Translations under genes and position numbers: made by a program | Source of the DNA: Candidatus Bandiella woodruffii | GTDB lineage: Bacteria > Pseudomonadota > Alphaproteobacteria > Rickettsiales > Midichloriaceae | Assembly (NCBI RefSeq): GCF_034359465.1 | Contig: NZ_CP110820.1 | Coordinates: 612,501-676,500 of the forward strand | Direction of reading: 5' to 3' | Length of the DNA: 64,000 nt | The notes under the pieces: model-generated | Told to the model about the DNA's origin: nothing | Database searches by the model: none | The model's input: the letters and a program-made list of their open reading frames with translations, nothing else | Part shown: piece after piece, positions 48,876 through 60,059 of the stretch | Layout of the letters: every line of letters starts with the position of its first letter | How positions within the stretch are numbered: position 1 is the first letter of the stretch

Positions 48876-49349
48876 CTACCACCTATAATGAGAAAACGCT
48901 TTATTCGCTTCTGCCATTTTGTGCGTATCTTCTTTCTTCTTATAAGCAGCTCCTTTTTTGTTGTGCGCGTCCAACAATTCAGCAGACAACCTACTAACCA
49001 TAGTTTTTTCACCTTTCCTACTCTTAGCCGCATTAATAAGCCATTTTAACGCAAGAGCAAGAGACCTACCTGACTTCACCTCTACTGGGACCTGATACGT
49101 AGCGCCACCAACCCTTCTGGACTTAACCTCAACCAACGGCTTAACGTTCTCTAGGACTTCCTCAAAGGACTCCACTGGGTCCTTATCAATCTTCTTGGCA
49201 AGACCATCTATAGCACGATACACTATGTGTTCAGCGCGAGACTTTTTCCCGTCCACCATCGTGCAATTTATTAATTTAGCAACTACGATGCTACCATATT
49301 GTGCATCCGGCGTCACATCTTTTTTTACTGCGGCTCTACGTCTTGACAT
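48876..49349 (-). CDS. rpsG: Ribosomal protein S7
   Basis: uS7, 157 residues. [40 protein letters not shown] and [11 protein letters not shown]. The C-terminal KAFSHYRW is typical. Primary binder of the 16S 3' major domain. Confidence 0.97.
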   Translation of the reverse strand: MSRRRAAVKKDVTPDAQYGSIVVAKLINCTMVDGKKSRAEHIVYRAIDGLAKKIDKDPVESFEEVLENVKPLVEVKSRRVGGATYQVPVEVKSGRSLALALKWLINAAKSRKGEKTMVSRLSAELLDAHNKKGAAYKKKEDTHKMAEANKAFSHYRW

Positions 49350-49361
49350 ATTATATAATTA

Positions 49362-49733
49362 TTATTTAGGTTTTTTAGCTCCGTACTTGGACCTACATTG
49401 TTTTCTGTTTTTGACACCTTGAGTATCCAAAGCACCCCTAATAGTATGATACCTCACACCTGGCAAGTCCTTTACTCTTCCGCCTCTAATCAAAATCACA
49501 GAGTGTTCCTGCAAATTATGCCCTTCACCAGGAATATAACTTGTAACCTCATAGCCGTTAGTAAGCTTTACCCTAGCAACTTTTCTCATAGCAGAGTTTG
49601 GCTTTCTTGGCGTAGTCGTATAAACCCTAGCGCAAACCCCTCTCTTTTGAGGACACGTCTGTAAAGCCGGCACTTTATTCTTGACTCCTTTACTTTTTCT
49701 TGGCTGTCTAACCAGCTGGCTAATAGTTGGCAT
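49362..49733 (-). CDS. rpsL: Ribosomal protein S12
   Basis: uS12, 123 residues. [41 protein letters not shown] with Lys at the classic streptomycin-sensitivity position 43, and [28 protein letters not shown] (Lys 88 region VKDLPGV). First gene of the str block. Confidence 0.98.
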   Translation of the reverse strand: MPTISQLVRQPRKSKGVKNKVPALQTCPQKRGVCARVYTTTPRKPNSAMRKVARVKLTNGYEVTSYIPGEGHNLQEHSVILIRGGRVKDLPGVRYHTIRGALDTQGVKNRKQCRSKYGAKKPK

Positions 49734-49779
49734 TATAAAAAACTATTTAATTTATTGTTAAAATACTATAGGTCAGCAG

Positions 49780-49808
49780 ATAATATTTACATCTTACTCC
49801 CTAGTCAA
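49780..49808 (-). promoter_or_regulatory. Predicted str operon promoter
   Basis: Minus-strand TTGACT (49803-49808) and TATTAT (49780-49785), spacer exactly 17, followed by about 40 bases of leader before rpsL. The whole downstream block has gaps below 25 bases, so this may drive some or all of rpsL to adk. ISb copy J ends 32 bases upstream of the -35 box. Confidence 0.6.
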
Positions 49809-49840
49809 GATATTTTTACGAAAACTCACATTTACTTCGC

Positions 49841-50645
49841 GGGAGTGTTCATAAATAGATAGAAAGAGCTAAAGCTTTGTTAAAAAATAAAACAAGGGAT
49901 AATCTTAGCATTTCAGAACACTTGCTAAAGCGTTTAGTCTTGCGATTTAATCTAGCAAGCATATCCCTTAAGGAGGAATTGAAGCTCTCAACCAAACAAG
50001 TTTCAGACTTTGTCTGCAGATGTATTTGAGCAATTTTATAATGACAATAGACCTCATACCCATCTGTACACATATAACGAATTTGGTATTTTTCTCCTAG
50101 CTCACGAGCTAAATCTACGTAATTTTCTTTATCACCTGAACCTACTTTAAACGCAACAGTTTTGAATCTGTCCCTATCGACAGCAGTCCATATTCTTGTT
50201 TTATTCTCTTTTTTTTGACGTATGTATATAGCTCATCCATCTCTAATATCTCTATACGCTTCTTATCTCCCTCTATCTTTTGATTCGTCACCATCTCATC
50301 TACTACTTTCCCTGCTTGTTTGATCCAATAAAATACTGTACTTAACGGGATATTTAATATGTGAGCTATCCTCCTAATTCCGCAGTTATTTAGATACATC
50401 TTTATCACCATGCTCCTCTCTTTATTACCATATTTCCAATTCTTCCTACCATCTCCTTCTGTAAAGTTTTTATTACAACTCTTACATTTGTATCTCTGCT
50501 TTTTCCTTGCATATCCATTTTTTGATACCCCTTTCCCTTTGCAATATTTACATTCTATTTTCTCCATTTTTCCCTTTCTTTTTTTTCCTTCCCTCTCCTT
50601 ATATCACATTCTTTTCTTCTTTCCTATCCCTTTTAAAACACTCCC
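49841..50645 (-). mobile_element. ISb copy J (IS1-like insertion sequence)
   Basis: 805 bp, identical length to copy I, with a perfect 8-bp duplication TACTTCGC (49833-49840 and 50646-50653). The target octamer includes the last bases of the upstream symporter gene. Confidence 0.96.
49849..50567 (-). CDS. IS1-like transposase with -1 frameshift (ISb copy J)
   Basis: Frame 1 runs 50567-50142; frame 2 ends at 49849. The eight-A run (50209-50216, as T on the plus strand) and the A AAA AAG heptamer are unchanged from copy I and the predicted proteins are identical, so this and copy I are probably both active and recently duplicated. Confidence 0.9.
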
Positions 50646-52042
50646 TACTTCGCCATACGCCCAATTATTTTGTGTCGAGCACAATAGAGATTAATGACAT
50701 AAAATATAAAAAAGCCTACTAGACTAACCATACTACCCACATAAAAACTTCTGACTACGGGCATATCAAGAATAAAATCATTAACCAACATACCTAAAAT
50801 TGTCAGGACTATCACAGATAAGAATTGAACTTCGTTAGCAATTCTACCGAATAGAATGGTAAGCATCAATGGAATTGCCAAAGTAACACCAAAGTATCCT
50901 TTCATCATAATATAAAACTTATCTATACTATCAATAAAATGGCTGGCCAAAAAAAATGTCACTCCACCAATCAATACCAAAGCACCTATTTTAAAAACGT
51001 AGTTAAGAGTATATTTTGGCCCAAGCAGGTCATATACCAGAGTGGCGCTACAAATGAACAAAAAGGAATCCAATGTTGACAATATGGTCGCCGCAATCCC
51101 AGAAAGAAACACACCTCTAAACCCAATAGGCAACATATTCATCGCATAATTAAAATAAGCTTCGTGAGGAGCGGCCTCAGACGTCATAGCTTTTGCGTAC
51201 ATAGAGCCAGTAATCGTACAAAAATCAAAAAACATCCAGCATATAATGGAAATAAAAATTCCATACTTTGCTACCTGAGTTGATTTGGCAGCAAAACATC
51301 TTTGGTAAAAAACAGGGCTCATGAAGGTGGCAATCACAGCAATAAAGAACCACACCAATAATTCAGACAAGTTTTCTCCCCCATGTATAGAAAAATAGCT
51401 CGGGTCCAAATTTTCAGATAAATACCCAAATCCACCATACTCAATAAATGAAAAGACAACCACCATGATAACAGAAACAAACATCAACACGAACTGAATT
51501 GCGTCCGAGTATACGATGCCACTAAACCCCCTAACACCTATGTAACCTATGCAAAACAGAAGTCCAGAAAGCATCGCCACATCCATATCCCAACCAAAAA
51601 GTTGCTTTAACAAAAGCCCAATCCCAATTGTATAACTAACAGGCAAAACCCTAACCATAACCATGACAGAAACAATTTTGGCCGCTATCTTACCGTATGT
51701 TTTTTCTATTATATCCGGGATAGAAAAGGCACTCATCCCCCTTGCCTTTACAACAAAAAAGCACATAAAAACAACTGCCGCCAAGTAAAACCCAACCCCA
51801 TATACCATTACAGCATATATGCCCTTCTTAAAAGCTATTTGCGTAATCCCAAATACATCACCATACCACGTTGTAACCAGCGTAGTTACAAACAAAGGTA
51901 ACGTTAACTTCCTTCCAAACAATAAGTAATCAACCAATTCGTTTTCTCTGTGCTTTCTACATAAATAAATCGTATATACTAAAGTGAGGGTAGTAATGAA
52001 CACAAAAACTATCGCATCTAACGGATGAACATCCAAAGGCAT
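50645..52042 (-). CDS. Sodium:solute symporter (SSS family)
   Basis: 465 residues with about 12-13 membrane helices. Family features: TLVTTWYGDVFGITQIAFKKG in the first core helices, GFSGIVYSDAIQFVLMF and the LSGIAATILSTLDSFLFICSATLVYDL block (sodium-site Ser/Thr region). Substrate cannot be told; proline and pantothenate carriers are relatives. The ISb copy J insertion cuts the stop codon: before insertion the end reads AAG-TAA, afterwards AAG-TAG, so the protein length is unchanged. Confidence 0.88.
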   Translation of the reverse strand: MPLDVHPLDAIVFVFITTLTLVYTIYLCRKHRENELVDYLLFGRKLTLPLFVTTLVTTWYGDVFGITQIAFKKGIYAVMVYGVGFYLAAVVFMCFFVVKARGMSAFSIPDIIEKTYGKIAAKIVSVMVMVRVLPVSYTIGIGLLLKQLFGWDMDVAMLSGLLFCIGYIGVRGFSGIVYSDAIQFVLMFVSVIMVVVFSFIEYGGFGYLSENLDPSYFSIHGGENLSELLVWFFIAVIATFMSPVFYQRCFAAKSTQVAKYGIFISIICWMFFDFCTITGSMYAKAMTSEAAPHEAYFNYAMNMLPIGFRGVFLSGIAATILSTLDSFLFICSATLVYDLLGPKYTLNYVFKIGALVLIGGVTFFLASHFIDSIDKFYIMMKGYFGVTLAIPLMLTILFGRIANEVQFLSVIVLTILGMLVNDFILDMPVVRSFYVGSMVSLVGFFIFYVINLYCARHKIIGRMAK

Positions 52043-52061
52043 ACAAATGATCTAAAGCAGT

Positions 52062-53255
52062 TTAATAAAAAAGGTTAACCATCTCGAACATTACAATGGC
52101 ACACCCAGCTAATAAAATGGCAATCACAGTTGGCTTAAAAAACACCTCCCTCTGATTTTTACTAATTTTTAGTGCAATTAAAGAAGGTAAAATAACTGCC
52201 AAAACGCTCAAACTTACCGCAGCAAAAGCCAATGCTTTTATAAAAATGTCTTTATCTATGACAACTATAATTATCGGAGGAACAAAAGTAATAAGCCCGG
52301 CTTTGATTTTACTAGAAACAAAGCTTCCGTCCAATTTTAGTTTTTCCAAGAAATAATCATACAACCCAACTCCAACACCTAAAAAAGAAGTAATAATCGC
52401 AAGCCAGCTAAAAACCGTAACAACATATGACAACGACTCTAGCCCCGTAACACTTGCAAGAGCGGATACAAAATCACCAAGATTGTTTCCATTCTCCTTA
52501 ACACTTTCAAAGCTTCCTGCACCATCTTTAGGCAAAGTCAAAACAGTGAATAATATCCATAATAAATACACTACCAAACTCAATAAACTACCTCTAAAGA
52601 ACGCTTTCTTTACCTGCTTTTCGTCACGATCCAAGTATTTAATTATAAATGGAATACTGCCATGAAACCCAAAAGAAGTGAAAAACAATGGCACCACTCT
52701 ACATAAGCTTGCGCTTTCAAAAGAATTCAAGCCAAAACCGCCGATGTTTTCAATTCTAATCTGAGGGAACAATATCACAAGCAACACACAAAAAGCGACT
52801 ACTTTTACCAAAAAAACAATCCTGTTCCCTAAATCAAACGCCTTAAAATCAATGAGGGTCAAAAGAACCAAAATAAACACTATAAAAGCCCTTATATATC
52901 GACCAAAGTCACCATTAAACAATCCTTTTATCAACGATATTTCGACTATCCCAGAAATATAAGCAGAAATAAGAGAATAAAACAAGGTAATTATTGATAA
53001 ATCTGCTATCAACACAGCTTTTGGTGAAAGCTCCCGTCTGCACAATTCGGAAATAGAAAAAGCGCCACCATGCACCAAGTTAATTTTTAGCGCAATAATC
53101 GAGGCATAATACCCCAAAACCCACATCAAAACCATTAGTACCGCACTATTACCCAACCCTAAAGAATAAGTCGCTAACGGCAATGGCAACATGCCAGCGC
53201 CTATCGCAGCTCCAGCCACAATTAAAGTGGCACCAAATAGTTTGTTTTTTACCAT
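52062..53255 (-). CDS. Aromatic amino acid permease (HAAAP family)
   Basis: 397 residues, about 11 helices. N-terminal FGATLIVAGAAIGAGMLPLP is the diagnostic glycine-rich motif of the Tyr/Trp permeases (TyrP, Mtr, TnaB); also FFTSFGFHGSIPFIIKYL. Proton-coupled import of tyrosine or tryptophan is likely. Lies 19 bases before the SSS gene, probably one operon. An intracellular bacterium lacking aromatic synthesis would need such import, but that lack is not shown here. Confidence 0.88.
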   Translation of the reverse strand: MVKNKLFGATLIVAGAAIGAGMLPLPLATYSLGLGNSAVLMVLMWVLGYYASIIALKINLVHGGAFSISELCRRELSPKAVLIADLSIITLFYSLISAYISGIVEISLIKGLFNGDFGRYIRAFIVFILVLLTLIDFKAFDLGNRIVFLVKVVAFCVLLVILFPQIRIENIGGFGLNSFESASLCRVVPLFFTSFGFHGSIPFIIKYLDRDEKQVKKAFFRGSLLSLVVYLLWILFTVLTLPKDGAGSFESVKENGNNLGDFVSALASVTGLESLSYVVTVFSWLAIITSFLGVGVGLYDYFLEKLKLDGSFVSSKIKAGLITFVPPIIIVVIDKDIFIKALAFAAVSLSVLAVILPSLIALKISKNQREVFFKPTVIAILLAGCAIVMFEMVNLFY

Positions 53256-53408
53256 AGTTCACAGACCTTACAATCAAAAAAACCTAGAAGATGCTACAAC
53301 AGGACTTTTTTATTTGCAATAAATAGTTTAAGCTAAAATTAACACCGCAATAGTGATTTACCCCTCTAGCAAATTAAAACTTGGAAATTTTATCTAATCT
53401 GATATTTC

Positions 53409-53423
53409 TATAATTTTTATAAT
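53409..53423 (+). promoter_or_regulatory. Possible leuS promoter -10 region
   Basis: Two TATAAT hexamers (53409-53414 and 53418-53423) lie about 45-55 bases before leuS. The best -35 candidate TTGGAA (53381) is 22 bases from the first, which is long. AAAGGAG at 53452-53458 is a good ribosome site. Confidence 0.35.
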
Positions 53424-53466
53424 GTGCTAGCATGCCATGTAGCAAAAAGGCAAAGGAGAATAAACT

Positions 53467-55995
53467 ATGGAACAAACAAAATATGATCACGTCAAGATAG
53501 AGAAAAAATGGCAAGATTTTTGGGACGTTTCTTGCACCTACCAAACAAACAATAACGACTTGCGTGAAAAGTACTATGTCTTAGAGATGTTCCTGTACCC
53601 ATCTGGAAAGATACACATGGGGCATGTACGCAACTATGCGATTGGAGATACGCTGGCTCGTTTCAAGAAAGCGCAGGGGTTCAATGTACTCCATCCAATG
53701 GGCTGGGATGCGTTTGGCTTGCCTGCGGAAAATGCAGCAATACAACATAATTTACATCCAGATGACTGGACGATGGAAAATGTTACCGAAATGAAAAAAC
53801 AACTCAGATCTTTGGGGTTTTCGTATGACTGGTCTAGGGAGATAAATACATCTAAACCGGAGTATTACAAACATGAACAAGCAATGTTCATTGACTTTTT
53901 ACAAAAGGGGCTTGCATACCAAAAAGAATCAATAGTCAACTGGGACCCAGTAGATTGTACTGTTCTGGCAAATGAACAAGTTGTGGATGGAAAAGGTTGG
54001 CGTTCAGGAGCGGAAATTCAAAAGAAAAAGCTAAAGCAGTGGTTCTTAAAAATCACTGACTATAAGGGAGAATTGCTAAGAGATTTAGACAATCTGCCAA
54101 ATTGGCCAGATAACGTCAAGCTTATGCAAAGGAATTGGATTGGAAAATCCAAAGGAGCCCTAATCAACTTTGAAGTTGTTGGCATTAAAGAAAAAATTTG
54201 TGTTTTTTCCACAAGACCTGAAACCATTTTTGGCGCAACCTTCGTTTGCATAGCTTATGATCATAAATTTGCAAAACACATCAAACCATCTGACGAGAAG
54301 ACAAAATTCATTGAGAACTGCAAAAAAGTCTCGGAATCTGGTGAACTAAACCCTGACATAGGGAAAGAAGGATGGTTTACAGGGCATTATGTTGCACATC
54401 CATTTCTAAAAGACAAACTATTGCCGATATATATAGCAAATTATGTGCTTTCTGATTATGGCAGTGGCGCTGTTTTTGGATGCCCTGCGCACGATGAGAG
54501 AGATTTCGAATTTGCACAACAATATAATTTGGAGATACTAGAAGTAATCAAGCCATTGGCTGATGCGGATACTAAAACTCCGTACACAGACAGTTCTGGT
54601 ATACTGGTTAATTCAGAGTTTTTAAACGGATTACAGGTTTTAGATGCGGCTAAAGAGGCGATCAAGAGGTTTGAGTCGCTTGGAATCGGGCAAGAAGAAA
54701 CCACTTACAGATTAAAAGATTGGGGAGTTTCTAGGCAGAGATATTGGGGATGCCCAATACCCGTTATATATTGTAAGTCATGTGGCACTATTCCTGTAGA
54801 TAAGGAACACCTGCCAGTGGAATTACCAAAAGAGGTTTCTTTTGATGGCTATGGCAACCCACTTGACGCACACCCAACGTGGAAACATGTAAAATGTCAT
54901 AGATGTGGCAAGGATGCGACGAGAGAGACCGACACGTTTGATACTTTTTTTGAATCATCATGGTATTTCGCAAGATTCTGCAGTTTGGAAACAGACAGGG
55001 CTTTTGATAAAAAAGTGGCACAAAAATGGCTGCCTGTTGATCAGTATATAGGCGGGATAGAACATGCAATCATGCATTTGTTATACGCACGATTCTTTAC
55101 AAAAGCGCTAAGAGACTGTGGTTATCTTGACATAGACGAACCTTTCACAGGCCTTTTAACACAGGGAATGATTTGCCATAGAACCTTCAAAGATTCTCAA
55201 GGGAAATGGCTTAGCCCTGATCAAGTGGTGCAAAAAGGTGATAAATGGCTTACAAAAGAAGGAAATGAGGATGTTCTGGCTGGACGCATCGAAAAGATGA
55301 GTAAGTCCAAGAAGAACATAATCGACCCTAGCGATATAATTGCAAAATATGGCGCTGATTCTATGCGATTATTTGTCCTTTCCGACTCCCCACCCACAAG
55401 GGATTTGGAATGGTCTGATGAGGGTATAGAAGGTAGTTACAAGTATATTAGCTCTATCTATAAATTTGTTTTGGGCTTCATCAAAGAAGGAAAAAAAGTA
55501 GAAAATCCTTCTTTAGAGGAAGAATTAAAACTCAAAAAATTTGCACATCAAACAATCGCCGCTGTTACCGCTGATATAGAAGATTTTGCCCTAAACAAGG
55601 CAATAGCAAATATCAGAAAGCTTAGCAATAAGCTATTTGCAAGCAATGTTTCATTTGAATTAACAAAAGAAGTAATTGAAATGCTGTTAAAATTGATCTC
55701 TGCCTTCACACCTCATCTTGCAGCAGAATTATGGGAGAAAATAGGACATAAGCAAAGTTTACACGAACAAAGTTGGCCTATTGCTGATGCCGGACTTTTA
55801 GACAATGAAACTGCGAAGGTTGCTGTCCAAATCAACGGCAAGACCAGAGCACTAATCGAATTGCCGTATGATTGCTCAGAAGAACATGCTTTGGCATTGG
55901 TTAATGATACTGAATCACTCAATAAATACTTATCAGGTGTTCAAGTGAAAAAATTGATATACGTGAGCAACAAAATAATCAATTTCGTAGTTTAG
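53467..55995 (+). CDS. leuS: Leucyl-tRNA synthetase
   Basis: 842 residues. HIGH motif in YPSGKIHMGHVRNY, catalytic MGWDAFGLPAENAA, CP1 editing domain (TRPETIFGATFVCIA and the AHDERD stretch), KMSKS in KMSKSKKNIIDPSDI, DSPPTRDLEWSDEGIEG and a complete anticodon/C-terminal part. Zn-type Cys cluster CKSC and CHRC is present. Confidence 0.98.
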   Translation: MEQTKYDHVKIEKKWQDFWDVSCTYQTNNNDLREKYYVLEMFLYPSGKIHMGHVRNYAIGDTLARFKKAQGFNVLHPMGWDAFGLPAENAAIQHNLHPDDWTMENVTEMKKQLRSLGFSYDWSREINTSKPEYYKHEQAMFIDFLQKGLAYQKESIVNWDPVDCTVLANEQVVDGKGWRSGAEIQKKKLKQWFLKITDYKGELLRDLDNLPNWPDNVKLMQRNWIGKSKGALINFEVVGIKEKICVFSTRPETIFGATFVCIAYDHKFAKHIKPSDEKTKFIENCKKVSESGELNPDIGKEGWFTGHYVAHPFLKDKLLPIYIANYVLSDYGSGAVFGCPAHDERDFEFAQQYNLEILEVIKPLADADTKTPYTDSSGILVNSEFLNGLQVLDAAKEAIKRFESLGIGQEETTYRLKDWGVSRQRYWGCPIPVIYCKSCGTIPVDKEHLPVELPKEVSFDGYGNPLDAHPTWKHVKCHRCGKDATRETDTFDTFFESSWYFARFCSLETDRAFDKKVAQKWLPVDQYIGGIEHAIMHLLYARFFTKALRDCGYLDIDEPFTGLLTQGMICHRTFKDSQGKWLSPDQVVQKGDKWLTKEGNEDVLAGRIEKMSKSKKNIIDPSDIIAKYGADSMRLFVLSDSPPTRDLEWSDEGIEGSYKYISSIYKFVLGFIKEGKKVENPSLEEELKLKKFAHQTIAAVTADIEDFALNKAIANIRKLSNKLFASNVSFELTKEVIEMLLKLISAFTPHLAAELWEKIGHKQSLHEQSWPIADAGLLDNETAKVAVQINGKTRALIELPYDCSEEHALALVNDTESLNKYLSGVQVKKLIYVSNKIINFVV

Positions 55996-56017
55996 TTAAC
56001 GTTGGCAAAATTTTATA

Positions 56018-56062
56018 GACGACAGACAGCTTTAAAAAGCGTCTTTGAAAGTTGCTGCCGTC
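56018..56062. terminator. Bidirectional terminator hairpin, PR-7 derived
   Basis: GACGACAGACAGCTTT (56018-56033) pairs with AAAGTTGCTGCCGTC (56048-56062), then ATTTTTGC follows. It lies between leuS and the convergent ABC permease and overlaps the latter's stop codon. The left arm (TTATAGACGACAGA) matches the PR repeat, so a PR copy seems to serve as terminator. Confidence 0.6.
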
Positions 56063-56834
56063 ATTTTTGCAATTTTTTCACAAAAATAAAATTCGTTATA
56101 GTGAAGAGAATTATGTTGCCAATCACCAGACTTCCAAATGATAGAAAATGAAATTCCCCAATCCCTATTAAATTATACCTGAAGATATCAACAAAATGAT
56201 AGATAGGATTGAACATAACGATTTTCTTCCAAAAATCAGGTAACGCGTTGACCGAGAAAAACACTCCCCCAAGATACACCATAGGCGTTAAAATAAAAGC
56301 TGGAACCCATGAAACATCATCAAAATTTCTTGCAAAAATCGCATTAACAATCCCAACAAGTGAAAAAAACATCGATATGAGGAATGCTATAAATAGTGCT
56401 ATCAACGATGCATGAATATCAATCGGCTCAAAAAAATATGCGGTTGCAAGAACCATTACTCCATTGATAAGTCCGCGAAACACACCTCCCAAAGTAAATC
56501 CCAATATTATCATCCACGTTGGAATTGGCGCTATTAATAGTTCCTCTATATTTTTTTGGAATTTAGCACCAAAAAGGGAGAAGGATGTGTTGCCATACGA
56601 ATTGTTAATTACAGCCATAACCACTAAACCCGGTACTAAATAATGTACATAGCTTACGCTCACACCAGATATTACCATTTCCCTGTCATCAAATAATATC
56701 TTCCCAAATATCAAAAAATATAGACTTGTAGTGATCATTGGTGGGATAAGTGTTTGCGGCCACATGCGCAGCATGCGTTTTATCTCTTTGCTAACTATTG
56801 TTTTTAGAGCTATAAATTTTTCCTTAATCTGCAT
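56061..56834 (-). CDS. ABC-2 type transporter permease
   Basis: 257 residues, six predicted helices; YadH/NodJ-like ABC-2 permease (FGKILFDDREMVISGVSVSYVHYLVPGLVVMAVINNSYGN, and the ABC-2 signature GGVFFSVNALPDFWKKIVMFNPIYHFVDIFRY). Paired with the ATPase gene 3 bases upstream in the same operon. Exporter of unknown substrate (lipid, polysaccharide or drug). Confidence 0.9.
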   Translation of the reverse strand: MQIKEKFIALKTIVSKEIKRMLRMWPQTLIPPMITTSLYFLIFGKILFDDREMVISGVSVSYVHYLVPGLVVMAVINNSYGNTSFSLFGAKFQKNIEELLIAPIPTWMIILGFTLGGVFRGLINGVMVLATAYFFEPIDIHASLIALFIAFLISMFFSLVGIVNAIFARNFDDVSWVPAFILTPMVYLGGVFFSVNALPDFWKKIVMFNPIYHFVDIFRYNLIGIGEFHFLSFGSLVIGNIILFTITNFIFVKKLQK

Positions 56835-56837
56835 GAC

Positions 56838-57731
56838 CTAATTCACTATATTTAAAAATAATTCCTCTAGCCTATTACTCTGCGGCTGAATATTTTCAAT
56901 TTCACCGCCTTGTGCGATAATATAAGCTATAACTTTGTTCAAGCTAGTCGTTTTATCTATTTTGACCTCAAACTTAGTGTTTGACAGTGGAGTTATATTG
57001 CAATCCATAAGTGGGATTCCCTGCTTTAGTTCGACAAGGTATTTTTTCTCTGGGTACGTATGAAAAATATTACTGAGGGAATCATTAACTATAATTTCAC
57101 CCTTATTGATAATCGCTAAGCTGTCGCATAGCTTTTCAGCTTCCTCAAAATAATGGGTTGTTAAGATTATAGTTTTACCTTCTGCATTTAGGTTTTTTAG
57201 AATTGCCCAAATTTTCTGCCTCACTTCAATATCAACTCCAGCTGTTGGCTCGTCGAAGAATATGATCTGCGGGTCATGCATCAAGGCCCTTGCTATCATA
57301 AGCCTACGTTTCATCCCACCCGACAAAGCAACAGTGGTTTGCCCTCTTTTGTCCCATAAATCCAAACTTTTTAGATGCTTTTCTGCAATCTTTAATGCAG
57401 ACTTTCTACCTATCCCAAAATATCCGGCTTGCGTTACTAAAACCTGTATAACACTCTCAAAAATTGCCAGATTGAACTCTTGTGGGACTATACCTACACA
57501 CGCCCTGACAAATTCGTTATCACGTTCTAAATCTCTGCCCATAACCAGAATTTCTCCTGATGTTTTTTTAGTCAATGAAGATAATATCTCAACAAAAGTT
57601 GTCTTACCAGCACCGTTTTTTCCAAGTAATGCTAAAAATTGGCCTTTTTCCACATTCAAGCATATATTCTTTAGGGCCTGCCCACCATTCTGGTAAGTTT
57701 TTGATACCCCCTGCACACTTATAGCAAACAC
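56838..57731 (-). CDS. ABC-2 transporter ATP-binding protein
   Basis: 297 residues, YadG/CcmA-like. Walker A GKNGAGKTTFVE, Q-loop GIVPQEFNLAIFES, signature LSGGMKRRLMIARAL, Walker B IIFFDEPTAGVD, His TTHYFEEA. A C-terminal extension of about 80 residues is usual for this subfamily. Start is GTG 57731 behind an AAAAAAAGG stretch. Confidence 0.92.
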   Translation of the reverse strand: MFAISVQGVSKTYQNGGQALKNICLNVEKGQFLALLGKNGAGKTTFVEILSSLTKKTSGEILVMGRDLERDNEFVRACVGIVPQEFNLAIFESVIQVLVTQAGYFGIGRKSALKIAEKHLKSLDLWDKRGQTTVALSGGMKRRLMIARALMHDPQIIFFDEPTAGVDIEVRQKIWAILKNLNAEGKTIILTTHYFEEAEKLCDSLAIINKGEIIVNDSLSNIFHTYPEKKYLVELKQGIPLMDCNITPLSNTKFEVKIDKTTSLNKVIAYIIAQGGEIENIQPQSNRLEELFLNIVN

Positions 57732-57799
57732 CTTTTTTTACCAATCCCTTTATTCAACATGGCTAAACTATACACTAAAATATATTTTTTGCATAAGTT

Positions 57800-57957
57800 T
57801 AAAATCAAGAGTTGGCAAATTTATAGGCGACAGAGAACTTGGAAAAGAGCGATGAATACAAGTGATGAGCATGAGGAGCGTACTATTTATACGTGATAAA
57901 ATGCGAAGTCTGAAGTATTTTGAGGCCAATTTTTCAAGTTATCAGAGCATACCTCTG
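57800..57957 (+). repeat. Dispersed palindromic repeat PR-8
   Basis: Almost full-length PR copy: GAGAACTTGGAAAAGAGCGA, AGTGATGAGCATGAGGAGCG, AATGCGAAGTC, TTTTGAGGCCAATTTTTCAA. The inner hairpin is altered (GTACTATTTATACGT). It fills the gap between ligA and the ABC ATPase gene, both on the minus strand. Confidence 0.8.
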
Positions 57958-57966
57958 ATGCTATAA

Positions 57967-60059
<2,093 letters not shown>

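Noticed and set aside
49849-50567. Outward promoter from ISb copy J driving str
   Set aside because: No clear outward -10/-35 pair was visible at its end, and the native promoter hexamers lie outside the IS and look sufficient.
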